A stretch of DNA of 64,000 bases from Spirosoma telluris. Its GTDB lineage: Bacteria > Bacteroidota > Bacteroidia > Cytophagales > Spirosomataceae. The stretch is taken from contig QLII01000001.1 in NCBI GenBank assembly GCA_003259005.1, forward strand, positions 2,372,501 to 2,436,500. Reading direction: 5' to 3'. The notes beneath the pieces were generated by a model. It saw nothing but the letters and a program-made list of their open reading frames with translations. It was not told the DNA's origin and ran no database searches. Positions 20,187-26,596 of this stretch are shown one piece after another (position 1 is the stretch's first letter; each line of letters begins with the position of its first letter). The translations under genes and the position numbers were made by a program.

Positions 20187-20537
20187 TTACTTTTTCCATT
20201 CCTTAAGTCGATAAAACTGTACTAAAGAGTCGCGGGAAAAGTAAATGACAAGGTCTTTACTATAAACAGGATCTTCAGCTCCCCAATCAATATCAACTCT
20301 GTAAGCGATGCTGTATGTACTGTCAGGACTATAATTAGATTCACCAAGTAGAGAAATGATCTCCTTATATGTTTTTCCTTTTAGGGTATAATGAGTAACA
20401 AGATCGTCAATCATGTACTTGCGGTTGGGAAAATCCATAAGATCCCCTTCTTCGCCCCATTTATTTTTGTCAAACGGCTGCTGAGGTTGACATGAGCATA
20501 AAGTTGAGAGAAGAAGCACGAGAAAAGATTTTACCAT
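20187..20537 (-). CDS. Cassette lipoprotein
   Basis: 116 residues from MVKSFLVLLLSTLCSCQPQQ, a lipoprotein signal with the lipobox STLCSC. The mature part (TLKGKTYKEIISLLGESNYS; YRVDIDWGAEDPVYSKDLVI) resembles small BamE/SmpA-like domains, in which a LLGxP-like turn is typical; the match is weak. It would sit in the cell envelope. A TTG 21 bp upstream keeps the frame but lies in the leader repeat, so ATG at 20537 is preferred. Confidence 0.65.
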   Translation of the reverse strand: MVKSFLVLLLSTLCSCQPQQPFDKNKWGEEGDLMDFPNRKYMIDDLVTHYTLKGKTYKEIISLLGESNYSPDSTYSIAYRVDIDWGAEDPVYSKDLVIYFSRDSLVQFYRLKEWKK

Positions 20538-20703
20538 CCTAAAGATACATTTTGTCAACCGAGAGCCGGAAATGAAAGCTTAAACTCACCAAATGGGGCG
20601 TTTCTCGTGTCAACCGAAGCCAACCAACGAGCCAAAAGCCTGACCGCTCTAGCCTGCAACCTGTCGCAGGTAGGTTGCTTTTCACACTTTATTTTTGACC
20701 TGC
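20538..20703 (-). repeat. Cassette leader with TGTC hairpin comb
   Basis: TGTC cores at 20553, 20608 and 20662 (-151, -96, -42). The last is the perfect hairpin ACCTGTCGCAGGT. Confidence 0.7.
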
Positions 20704-20789
20704 ACCCAACGACCCAAAGGGCTGATGGTGAGTGAAATAAATTACTGAACACAAGCCACTCGAACCTTTACACCCTTTGCTGGTTGGGC
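20704..20789 (-). repeat. attC-like site 8 (86 bp)
   Basis: ACCCAAC at 20704-20710 and GTTGGGC at 20783-20789. Inner arms CAAAGGG and CCCTTTG pair perfectly with a 4/3-nt spacer. Confidence 0.9.
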
Positions 20790-20874
20790 TGTAGACATTC
20801 CAGAGGGGCATGCTTCCTGTCACCGGAAAGCTTGAGCTTTTATCGGACTAAGGGTACAATTTAATAGCTATGTA

Positions 20875-21294
20875 CTACCTAATGAAATTTTCCGCCCAAT
20901 CAGGTTTTTCTCTCCATCCGTTTTTGGGTACATCATTCAAAGTATCTGGTACTGAGATATGCCAAAGTATACGGTGGACATTATGATTCGTACAATTTAT
21001 TTGCAGGAATAACCTTCTTTTTGCCAGCTTTTTCATATCCACTAACCAAGGCTCTCCAGTATCAAAATTATTTACAGATTCATCATCACTTATTGTGGCA
21101 GCTGCGATACTGAAAGTATATTTTGCATGGGACATTCCACGCAACGTATATACATGGTATATATTTCCTACTGTATAAATAGAACACTCGTTTAAAGTTT
21201 TTGATAAAGTATCACGCCGAGACATTTCTCTCAGAAGCATTAAGCTTGCTAGTAGGATAAAAATTGCAATGCCCACTTTAGGCTGTTTTCCCAT
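20875..21294 (-). CDS. Membrane-anchored cassette protein of unknown function
   Basis: 139 residues. One N-terminal membrane segment (VGIAIFILLASLMLL) is followed by an exported domain of about 115 residues (SIYTVGNIYHVYTLRGMSHA; DTGEPWLVDMKKLAKRRLFL). The topology, one anchor and a small outer domain, resembles the lipoprotein and secreted proteins in the two neighbouring cassettes. No family is recognised. Confidence 0.6.
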   Translation of the reverse strand: MGKQPKVGIAIFILLASLMLLREMSRRDTLSKTLNECSIYTVGNIYHVYTLRGMSHAKYTFSIAAATISDDESVNNFDTGEPWLVDMKKLAKRRLFLQINCTNHNVHRILWHISVPDTLNDVPKNGWREKPDWAENFIR

Positions 21295-21502
21295 TTATCT
21301 GTTATTAAAAACATATCTTAAAGCCGCTTTTAGCCTGTCTAACCGACGCTTCTCGTGTCAACCGAAACCAGCGAATCTAAAAACTGCCTTATCGAACTGG
21401 TCAACTTGTCGACCGAAGCTTACTAACGAGCTAAAAAGCTACCTGTCGAGACGTGCAACCTGTCGCAGGAAACCCGCCTTGAACTCACAGTTTAGCCGGT
21501 GC
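21295..21502 (-). repeat. Cassette leader with TGTC hairpin comb
   Basis: TGTC cores at 21336, 21356, 21407, 21444 and 21461. The three at -147, -96 and -42 fit the common lattice and two extra copies are interspersed. The last is the hairpin CCTGTCGCAGG. Confidence 0.65.
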
Positions 21503-21588
21503 ACCCAACGACCATGAGGGTTGATGGTGAGCGCACAAGTTCACGCAAACAAATGGACCTGAACCTTTACACACTCATCATGTTGGGC
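21503..21588 (-). repeat. attC-like site 9 (86 bp)
   Basis: ACCCAAC at 21503-21509 and GTTGGGC at 21582-21588. The inner arm ATGAGGGT pairs with ACACTCAT apart from one mismatch, with a 4/3-nt spacer. Confidence 0.9.
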
Positions 21589-21667
21589 TGAAAACCCGCC
21601 TTCGGGACGCGCTGCCTGTCACAGGAAAGCTACCCAATTGAAACATAGTATTTCAGATAGATTCCGT

Positions 21668-22080
21668 TTAAATCTTTACCACTCTGGTTTTAGAAAGTTT
21701 ATCATGAAGACCCTCCACTGTCACAAAATAGGACAAATACTCAAAGGGAATACTTCGACTCAAGGTTCTGAAAATGATTTGCAAAAGAGATGGTTTATCA
21801 CCTGTTAGGGAAACCACTTTTGTTTTTGTCAAAACTTTCCCTAGAGTTCTCTGAAATAAAAGCTCTGTTAAAATGTAATAGCCCAGAATGTAGGTACCAA
21901 GATGACAAAAGGAATCAAGGGTACTTGTTCACCATTCTCGTCGATATAAGTTTGGTCAAATCCAAGTAGCGTTATTACGATTATTAGCAATATCCAAATA
22001 GTGAGAAATGCAATCATATCAACAATCACATTAATTAATCGCTGACTTTTTACAGCAAGAGGTAAGTCATTCACTATCAT
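21668..22080 (-). CDS. RDD-family membrane protein (cassette, frameshift)
   Basis: About 137 residues once one G is restored near 21884 (TGGGC should be TGGGGC). The start MIVNDLPLAVKSQRLINVIV is the RDD-domain beginning (here R-LINVIVD), with membrane segments IAFLTIWILLIIVITLLGF and PLIPFVILVPTFW. The second half continues TELLFQRTLGKVLTKTKVV, the usual RDD ending. RDD proteins are small membrane proteins of unclear transport or stress role. The ATG overlaps the stop of a tiny upstream gene (ATGA), so the two are translationally coupled inside one cassette. Confidence 0.7.
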
Positions 22081-22181
22081 GATTTTTTATTCTTCCTTCT
22101 GATAAATAGTAATACTAAAGTTATGGGCAAAACTGAGAACCCAATTATCAAAACCTTTTCTAATGTTGTCAGTGTTGCCAT
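22077..22181 (-). CDS. 34-residue membrane peptide (cassette)
   Basis: Starts MATLTTLEKVLIIGFSVLPI, with one hydrophobic helix and a basic tail (RRKNKKS). Its TGA overlaps the RDD gene ATG by 4 bp, and an RBS-like GAAGGAAG precedes that start within this gene. The small size makes this tentative, but the coupling and clean membrane-helix composition support it. Confidence 0.45.
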   Translation of the reverse strand: MATLTTLEKVLIIGFSVLPITLVLLFIRRKNKKS

Positions 22182-22389
22182 GTCTAAAAATGTTTTTTCC
22201 TAACTCAACCCCAAAACTGCCTTGCTGGGGCGTTTGAGCTGTCGCAAGTAAACCGCCCAACTGTTCAAAGTTCGAAATTCAGGGTGGTTGGCCTGTCAAC
22301 GGGAGCCAACCAATGAACGTAAAACTTGCCTGTTGGGACGGCTCCACTGTCACAGGTAACCCGCCTTGAACGCCCATCTTGTTGTGTTC
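22182..22389 (-). repeat. Cassette leader with TGTC hairpin comb
   Basis: TGTC cores at 22240, 22294 and 22348 (-150, -96, -42). The last has the small hairpin CTGTCACAG. Confidence 0.7.
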
Positions 22390-22475
22390 ACCCAACACCC
22401 ATGAGTGTTGATGGTGGGCACATAAATTTGAGCAAACGAACGTACCTGCACCTTTACACACTCATCATGTTGGGC
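22390..22475 (-). repeat. attC-like site 10 (86 bp)
   Basis: ACCCAAC at 22390-22396 and GTTGGGC at 22469-22475. The inner arm ATGAGTGT pairs perfectly, with a 4/3-nt spacer. Confidence 0.9.
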
Positions 22476-22548
22476 TGCCAACTCGCCTGCGGGACGTGCT
22501 GCCTGTCGCTCGAAAACTACCCCATATAGAGCATGATCAATTTTGAGT

Positions 22549-22863
22549 TCATATTGTTGAACCATTGAAATGGAATGATATTAAAAACATAACTCCAAAA
22601 ACAACTACACTTATCACGCTTTCTACCCAAGCCGTTTCATTTTTCTTGAAAATGAAACCTGTGAATACAAGAAAAATTAAATGTAACAACAGCCAACAAC
22701 TATAGAATGTCAGATAACCGCTTACTGGAATTTTACAGAGGCAGTCGCTACCTTTTACTCCAACTTCATAAAGTACTTTACTTAAGATTGATATAGCTAT
22801 TATATTGGCTAATACTGCACAAGTGTAAGATATGGCCCTCATTAACACAATTGAAATTTGCAT
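22549..22863 (-). CDS. Small integral membrane protein (cassette)
   Basis: 104 residues from MQISIVLMRAISYTCAVLAN with three hydrophobic segments (ISYTCAVLANIIAISIL; LTFYSCWLLLHLIFLVFTGF; VISVVVFGVMFLISF). Two Cys (GSDCLCKIP) lie between the first two segments. No family is recognised. Like several other cassette products it is envelope-bound. Confidence 0.6.
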   Translation of the reverse strand: MQISIVLMRAISYTCAVLANIIAISILSKVLYEVGVKGSDCLCKIPVSGYLTFYSCWLLLHLIFLVFTGFIFKKNETAWVESVISVVVFGVMFLISFHFNGSTI

Positions 22864-23030
22864 AAGTAAGCGTTCACTCTGTCAACCGGAACCTGCCAAA
22901 CGAACCAAGACATTCTTAACGAGCTGTTCGCTCTATCAACCGGAACCCGCTCAACAAGTCTAAAGCATGCCTATCATGGCGGTTTCACTGTCGCCCGTAA
23001 CCCACCTTTGACTCCCATCCTGGCCGGTTC
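22864..23030 (-). repeat. Cassette leader with TGTC hairpin comb
   Basis: Cores at 22880 (TGTC), 22934 (TATC, variant) and 22989 (TGTC), at -151, -97 and -42. Confidence 0.65.
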
Positions 23031-23116
23031 ACCCAACTACCATGAGTGTTGATGGTGGGCGAGTCACTTGACTGAACGCACGTACTTTCGACCTTTACAC
23101 ACTCATTATGTTGGGC
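23031..23116 (-). repeat. attC-like site 11 (86 bp)
   Basis: Same sequence as site 5. ACCCAAC at 23031-23037 and GTTGGGC at 23110-23116. Confidence 0.9.
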
Positions 23117-23165
23117 TGCCCACTTTCCTGCGGGACGTGCTGCCTGTCGACGGGAAGCTACCCAC

Positions 23166-23534
23166 TTATAAGGTATCAATTAACGCACCTGAATGACTAA
23201 ACATCAGATGCAATGTAACTTGCAAACGAGAGAAATTGGATTCATCAATTTGAAACCCAATCTCTAACCTGTCACAACCCAATCTGGCTACCCCTTCTTT
23301 ATTGAGTTCAATCCTAAAACTTGTCCGACTCAATTCGGCATGTTGAATACCGTCATAACAGCCTTGACTTTGGCCATTTCGTTCAAAATAAACCGGCTGG
23401 TCTGGTTCTTCAAATAGAGCGTACTGAAGCATAAAGACCTCTGTCGGCTGAATTGCGTCATCGGCAAAAGCGACTATCGCAACTTCATCTTCTTCTTGTA
23501 CAACAACTGTATTTGCCTGAAACTGAACTTTCAT
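23166..23534 (-). CDS. Imm10-type immunity protein (cassette, copy 2)
   Basis: The protein is identical in all 122 residues to the copy at 18671-19039; motifs are described there. As the first cassette next to the recombinase, it is the most likely recent insertion and would be the best expressed one if a promoter lies at the array head. Confidence 0.7.
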   Translation of the reverse strand: MKVQFQANTVVVQEEDEVAIVAFADDAIQPTEVFMLQYALFEEPDQPVYFERNGQSQGCYDGIQHAELSRTSFRIELNKEGVARLGCDRLEIGFQIDESNFSRLQVTLHLMFSHSGALIDTL

Positions 23535-23704
23535 TTAAAACAAGTTTGGCTTGTCGCACGCTACTTGGCAAACTCACTTTTTAGCTGGCCTAACTGGGGC
23601 GTTTCTTGTGTCACACGAAACCCGCCGAACAAACAAAAATTAAACCTCTGCGGCCTGCGGCCTGTCGCCAATAACCTGCCTTGAACTCCCATTATGGCCG
23701 GTTC
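23535..23704 (-). repeat. Cassette leader of copy 2
   Basis: The same as 19040-19209, with TGTC cores at 23552, 23609 and 23663. Confidence 0.7.
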
Positions 23705-23867
23705 ACCCAACATACTATTGTACGAAAAACCACTAAACTATATCAGCCTGTAAATCAACGAGAACTAGTTTAGTGGCTGTTATATAATAACTACCTTTGT
23801 CATGTATATCAAACATCGCTTAATAACGACACAATGGTACAGAGTTCAGATAAGTTTTGCAAAATAA
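23705..23867. other. Array head: candidate attI-like region
   Basis: A single core ACCCAAC (23705-23711) without a right partner opens this 163-bp stretch. It holds a perfect 11-bp inverted repeat, CCACTAAACTA at 23730-23740 and TAGTTTAGTGG at 23766-23776. This is where an attI-type primary site and an array promoter would be expected. No clear minus-strand -7 box is visible. Confidence 0.5.
23792..23799 (+). promoter_or_regulatory. -7 box (TACCTTTG) for the small plus-strand gene
   Basis: TACCTTTG fits TAnnTTTG and lies 69 bp before the GTG of the next gene. The -33 region is only weakly conserved (TTTA). Confidence 0.4.
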
Positions 23868-24116
23868 GTGGCTAAAAAAATATTAATTAATCAGTTGGTT
23901 GAGCGCGTCTGGGATATTGAGGGGTATCCAGATTACTTCTTTGGAGCCGATAAGCAATTGTATCGATTCGACTCAAGGGGAAATATACAGCGTAACAAAC
24001 GCATATTGCTCCGCTATACGTTGGGCTATGTACTCAAAAGCCGTTTTTATAGTCTAACTCAACTGCGCCCCCTGCTCCGGAAGCATATAGCTACAGATCA
24101 TCCAACGGCGATTTAA
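23868..24116 (+). CDS. Small NUMOD4-like protein at the array head
   Basis: 82 residues from a GTG start. The segment RVWDIEGYPDYFFGADKQLY resembles the NUMOD4 DNA-binding module (W..I.GY..Y..S), and the tail (RNKRILLRYTLGYVLKSRFY) is basic. NUMOD4 modules accompany homing endonucleases, but no nuclease domain is present. Its last 26 bp overlap the 3' end of the convergent recombinase gene. It lies between the array and recombinase, so it may help recombination, although this is unproven. Confidence 0.5.
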   Translation: MAKKILINQLVERVWDIEGYPDYFFGADKQLYRFDSRGNIQRNKRILLRYTLGYVLKSRFYSLTQLRPLLRKHIATDHPTAI

Positions 24117-25271
24117 GGGTGCTGATCTTATCGGCCGTTACGTGGGTATACCGCATGGTAGTCAAAAGGCTTTCGTGGCCCAGCAGTTGCTGGATGTATC
24201 TGATGTCAGTGCCTGCTTCCAAAAGATGAGTCGCGAAGCTATGGCGTAAGGTGTGAATTCCACCTTTCTTCTGAATACCGGCAAACTGTACGGTATCGCT
24301 ATACACAAACTGAATCGTTCGGTTTTGCAAAGGCTCACCTGTACTTGTGTCTTCAAACAGGTAAACAGCAGGCCTATAACCAGACAAATACTCATCAATA
24401 GCGATCTTAAGCTTATGGGTTAACATTACGATTCGATCTTTTTTACCTTTCCCCCACGAACCGTAATAAGCCCACGAACCCGGTCCAGGTCCGTTAGCTT
24501 AAGATGTGCTACTTCATTTAATCGTAGGCCGGTGGCGTATACCAGTTTAAATAACGTTCTATATTTCAGACTAGTAGTGGCTTTAAAAAGGGCTTTCACT
24601 TCGGCTATACTATAAACCGTAGGCAGTTTTACCGACTGTCGTGGATACTCAATCTCATAAAACTCCTTAACATGCTGTAGAACTTTTTCCCGGTAAAACT
24701 TGAAGGCGTTAATATGAACATTGAGGGATGAGCCACCTAATCGCTTTTTTTCAACCAGAAATAATAAATAGTTCTGATACTGTAGTTTAGTTAGATCATC
24801 AATCGATTTAGGTTCAGCATAGCAAATCAAGGAAATGAGCGCGTGCTTATAGTTAACAAGGGTTTTATAAGCGTAATTCTGGACCCGAAGTGTATTGCAT
24901 AGCGCTACAATAGTAGGGTGTCGATCATACTCCCGCCTGAGTGGAGTATACCGAAAGGGCAAACGAGGTGTGCCAGCTCTACGTTTGTCTGCCGGTGGCC
25001 ACGGCGGATTGGTCGCCTGCTGAACTTCAGCCGTAGTTGCCAAAGGTTTATACAGTCGTACAACAGCCTCATCAAAGCGGCAGTAGTCTTTACCAAAAAG
25101 TTTTCCCACCTGAATAACGGTTTCTCGGGTGTTAGGCACGAGCCAGCAACGGCGCGAATAGCTCCAGCGTCGGCCTGGAACTTCGCGGATAATATTGTTA
25201 CCAATAGGGTCTTCAGCAAACGAAATTGCCAATAATGCAGAATCTTTGTCGTCAATACGAATGGTAATCAT
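24091..25271 (-). CDS. Tyrosine recombinase of the cassette array (frameshift)
   Basis: About 394 residues. An N-terminal region of about 90 residues of unknown role precedes a SAM-like core-binding domain (YAYKTLVNYKHALISLICYA) and a catalytic domain with Arg in YATGLRLNEVAHLKL, Lys in GGKGKKDR, HxxR in IHTLRHSFATHLLEAG, a second His in LLGHESLLTTM and Tyr in RYTHV. The C-terminal SPLDDL resembles that of integron integrases. The span between Lys and HxxR (EDTSTGEPLQNRTIQFVYSD) lacks the extra patch typical of IntI, so it is closer to XerC/D. One G is missing in the G run at about 24451. It points toward and co-directs with the array, not divergent as in classical integrons. Confidence 0.85.
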
Positions 25272-25346
25272 ATGGTGGGGTTAACTCACTTACCTACTGA
25301 CGGCCACGAAGCCCGAAAGTCTCAGTAAAGCAGCAGAAATTGATAC

Positions 25347-25569
25347 ACTAGTACTCTTCCAATTTAGATTCTCGGGTGGCATCGGCTATCCGACGCCCGC
25401 GCGGTAGATCCTTTGGATACTGTTGCTTCTTTTTCTATTGATTTTCAATAGATTATACCTAAAAGAAACAATAGAATCTCTTTTGGTAAAACACTAGTTC
25501 TTTGCCAAGATAGATTCTCGGGGCCATCCGCGCAGGAAGATCCGAGAATCTATTTTGGAAGAGTACCAG
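25347..25569. repeat. Two head-to-tail AGATTCT-ended palindromic elements (R2)
   Basis: R2a (25347-25498) and R2b (25493-25569) share the ACTAGT at 25493-25498. The ends ACTAGTACTCTTCC with TTTAGATTCT match the inverse AGAATCTATTTTGGAAGAGTACCAG split by a gap. The GC-rich centre (GGTGGCATCGG; CCGACGCCCGCGCGG) occurs in inverted orientation in R3 at 41.3 kb. Confidence 0.65.
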
Positions 25570-25591
25570 AGGCCTTTTCAGGAAAAGGCCT
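25570..25591. terminator. Small hairpin after the GIY-YIG gene
   Basis: AGGCCTTTT-CAGG-AAAAGGCCT, a 9-bp perfect stem, lies 4 bp from the stop at 25595. TGTTTT follows on the plus strand. Confidence 0.4.
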
Positions 25592-25594
25592 GTT

Positions 25595-26161
25595 TTATTG
25601 CTTTGTATAGAGCTGAATCTGTTTGGTGCGGGAGCTAATACCAACTGCCATATAGGTAGGCATAGCCTGTAGTACGTGTCTGCCCGATACAACCAGCCCT
25701 TTGAATCGTTTGATCCAGGCCTCCACATCTTCAGGCTTATAATATTTCGCCTTACCGAATAAACTAACTGGCTGTAATCCAAAGGCTTCCCTTAGCCGTT
25801 CAAAGGCAATGGGGGTGATATTGTACTTCAGGCAAATTAACGGTTTACTCAAATTCCCCGGTGTCGGCTTAGGTTTCTGCGCCCTGTTGAGCACAGGTTT
25901 GAGTCGTGCAATGGCAGCCTGTTGCAGCCGATCAAGTTCACTGGCTTCACAAGGAAAAAACTTGAAACGAACGAATCGAATACCAGCCTCCCTGTGCTCT
26001 AACAACCGATCACGAAGATTCGTCGTCTGCCCGACATAAATGAATTCATTCCGGGAATTAATCAAATAATAGATACATGGCTGAAGGCTAAAAAGCGCTG
26101 CATCCTCTACAATTTGCCCTAAATCAAGGCGTTTTTGGGGTGTTTTTCTGGCGTTTTCCAT
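25595..26161 (-). CDS. GIY-YIG nuclease-domain protein
   Basis: 188 residues. The nuclease module begins CIYYLINSRNEFIYVGQTTN (GIY-YIG in the forms IYY and YVG), with the catalytic Arg in LRDRLLEHREAG. A C-terminal region contains AFERLREAFGLQPVSLFGKA and KYYKPEDVEAWIKRFKGL, a possible DNA-binding helix pair. Such proteins are homing-type endonucleases or repair nucleases. It faces away from the HTH regulator gene, from which it is separated by a 67-bp divergent promoter region with two 20-bp repeats. Confidence 0.75.
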   Translation of the reverse strand: MENARKTPQKRLDLGQIVEDAALFSLQPCIYYLINSRNEFIYVGQTTNLRDRLLEHREAGIRFVRFKFFPCEASELDRLQQAAIARLKPVLNRAQKPKPTPGNLSKPLICLKYNITPIAFERLREAFGLQPVSLFGKAKYYKPEDVEAWIKRFKGLVVSGRHVLQAMPTYMAVGISSRTKQIQLYTKQ

Positions 26162-26169
26162 GTATTAAA

Positions 26170-26209
26170 TATACAACAAACAATACTTATATACAACAAA
26201 AAATACATA
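26170..26209. promoter_or_regulatory. Two 20-bp direct repeats, candidate operator
   Basis: TATACAACAAACAATACTTA at 26170 and TATACAACAAAAAATACATA at 26190 differ at two positions. They lie in the divergent region between the GIY-YIG and HTH genes, where a regulator would bind. Confidence 0.45.
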
Positions 26210-26216
26210 TATTTTT

Positions 26217-26224
26217 TACCTTTG
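26217..26224 (+). promoter_or_regulatory. -7 box (TACCTTTG) of the HTH gene
   Basis: TACCTTTG fits TAnnTTTG and lies 4 nt before the ATG at 26229, predicting a leaderless transcript. Confidence 0.4.
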
Positions 26225-26228
26225 TTTT

Positions 26229-26476
26229 ATGGCTGGACGACGAGAAAGAAAGACTGATTTGCAGGGAAAATGGCTAAAAGAAGCGTTAGCCGAACAAGAC
26301 GTATCGGTGTACCGGTTAGCGAAAGAATTGGGGTATAGCCGGGAAAATTCTACCGGCATATTGGTAATAAAACCTACCTCAGCAGCGAGTCGCTGGCCGA
26401 AATAGCCCGAAAATTCCCGACAATGAATATGCGCTATGTGCTCACAGGCGAGGGGAAACCGGTGATGGTGAAGTGA
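26229..26476 (+). CDS. Small HTH regulator (frameshift)
   Basis: About 82 residues after restoring one T near 26351 (AATTCTAC should be AATTTCTAC). The sequence has a helix-turn-helix (KEALAEQDVSVYRLAKELGY) and a Bacteroidota phage-type XRE regulator ending (NMRYVLTGEGKPV), an ending familiar from many XRE-type regulators. It probably autoregulates through the 20-bp repeats next to its start and may control the divergent GIY-YIG gene. Confidence 0.7.
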
Positions 26477-26494
26477 GTGGAGTGAGGAAATGAG

Positions 26495-26587
26495 TTGAGT
26501 AAGTGAGGTAGGTGAAGTAGTGGAGTGAGTAAAGTGATTTATACTTACTTCACTCACTCCACTACTTCACCTACCTCACTTACTCAA
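26495..26587. terminator. 36-bp perfect inverted repeat between convergent genes
   Basis: Arms 26495-26530 and 26552-26587 pair perfectly over 36 bp and consist of AAGTGAGGTAGGTG-like words. The site lies between the HTH gene stop and the aldehyde dehydrogenase stop, a bidirectional terminator position. Confidence 0.6.
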
Positions 26588-26596
26588 CCCACTAAA

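Larger units (their letters stand above)
13805..23711 (-). mobile_element. Integron-like gene-cassette array with eleven attC-like sites
   Basis: Small unrelated genes, all on the minus strand, alternate with sites that run from ACCCAAC (RYYYAAC) to GTTGGGC (GTTRRRY). Read on the minus strand each unit is core, leader with TGTC hairpins, gene, 50-bp tail, attC-like hairpin, next core. Site starts are 13850, 15613, 16487, 17751, 18536, 19210, 20050, 20704, 21503, 22390 and 23031; a final single core lies at 23705-23711 facing the recombinase. One cassette is duplicated exactly at core boundaries. The units match integron cassettes in architecture, though cassette leaders are unusually long (about 170-280 bp). 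Confidence 0.85.
23031..23711 (-). repeat. Cassette copy 2 of the exact 681-bp duplication
   Basis: The partner of 18536-19216. After ACCCAAC at 23705-23711 copy 1 continues into another attC-like site, whereas copy 2 runs into unrelated sequence beside the recombinase. This makes copy 2 the cassette at the recombinase end, where new cassettes would enter. Confidence 0.9.

Noticed and set aside
13805..25271. Calling this a classical integron with intI
   Set aside because: The recombinase lacks the IntI-specific insertion and is not divergent from the cassettes; I keep integron-like until tested.
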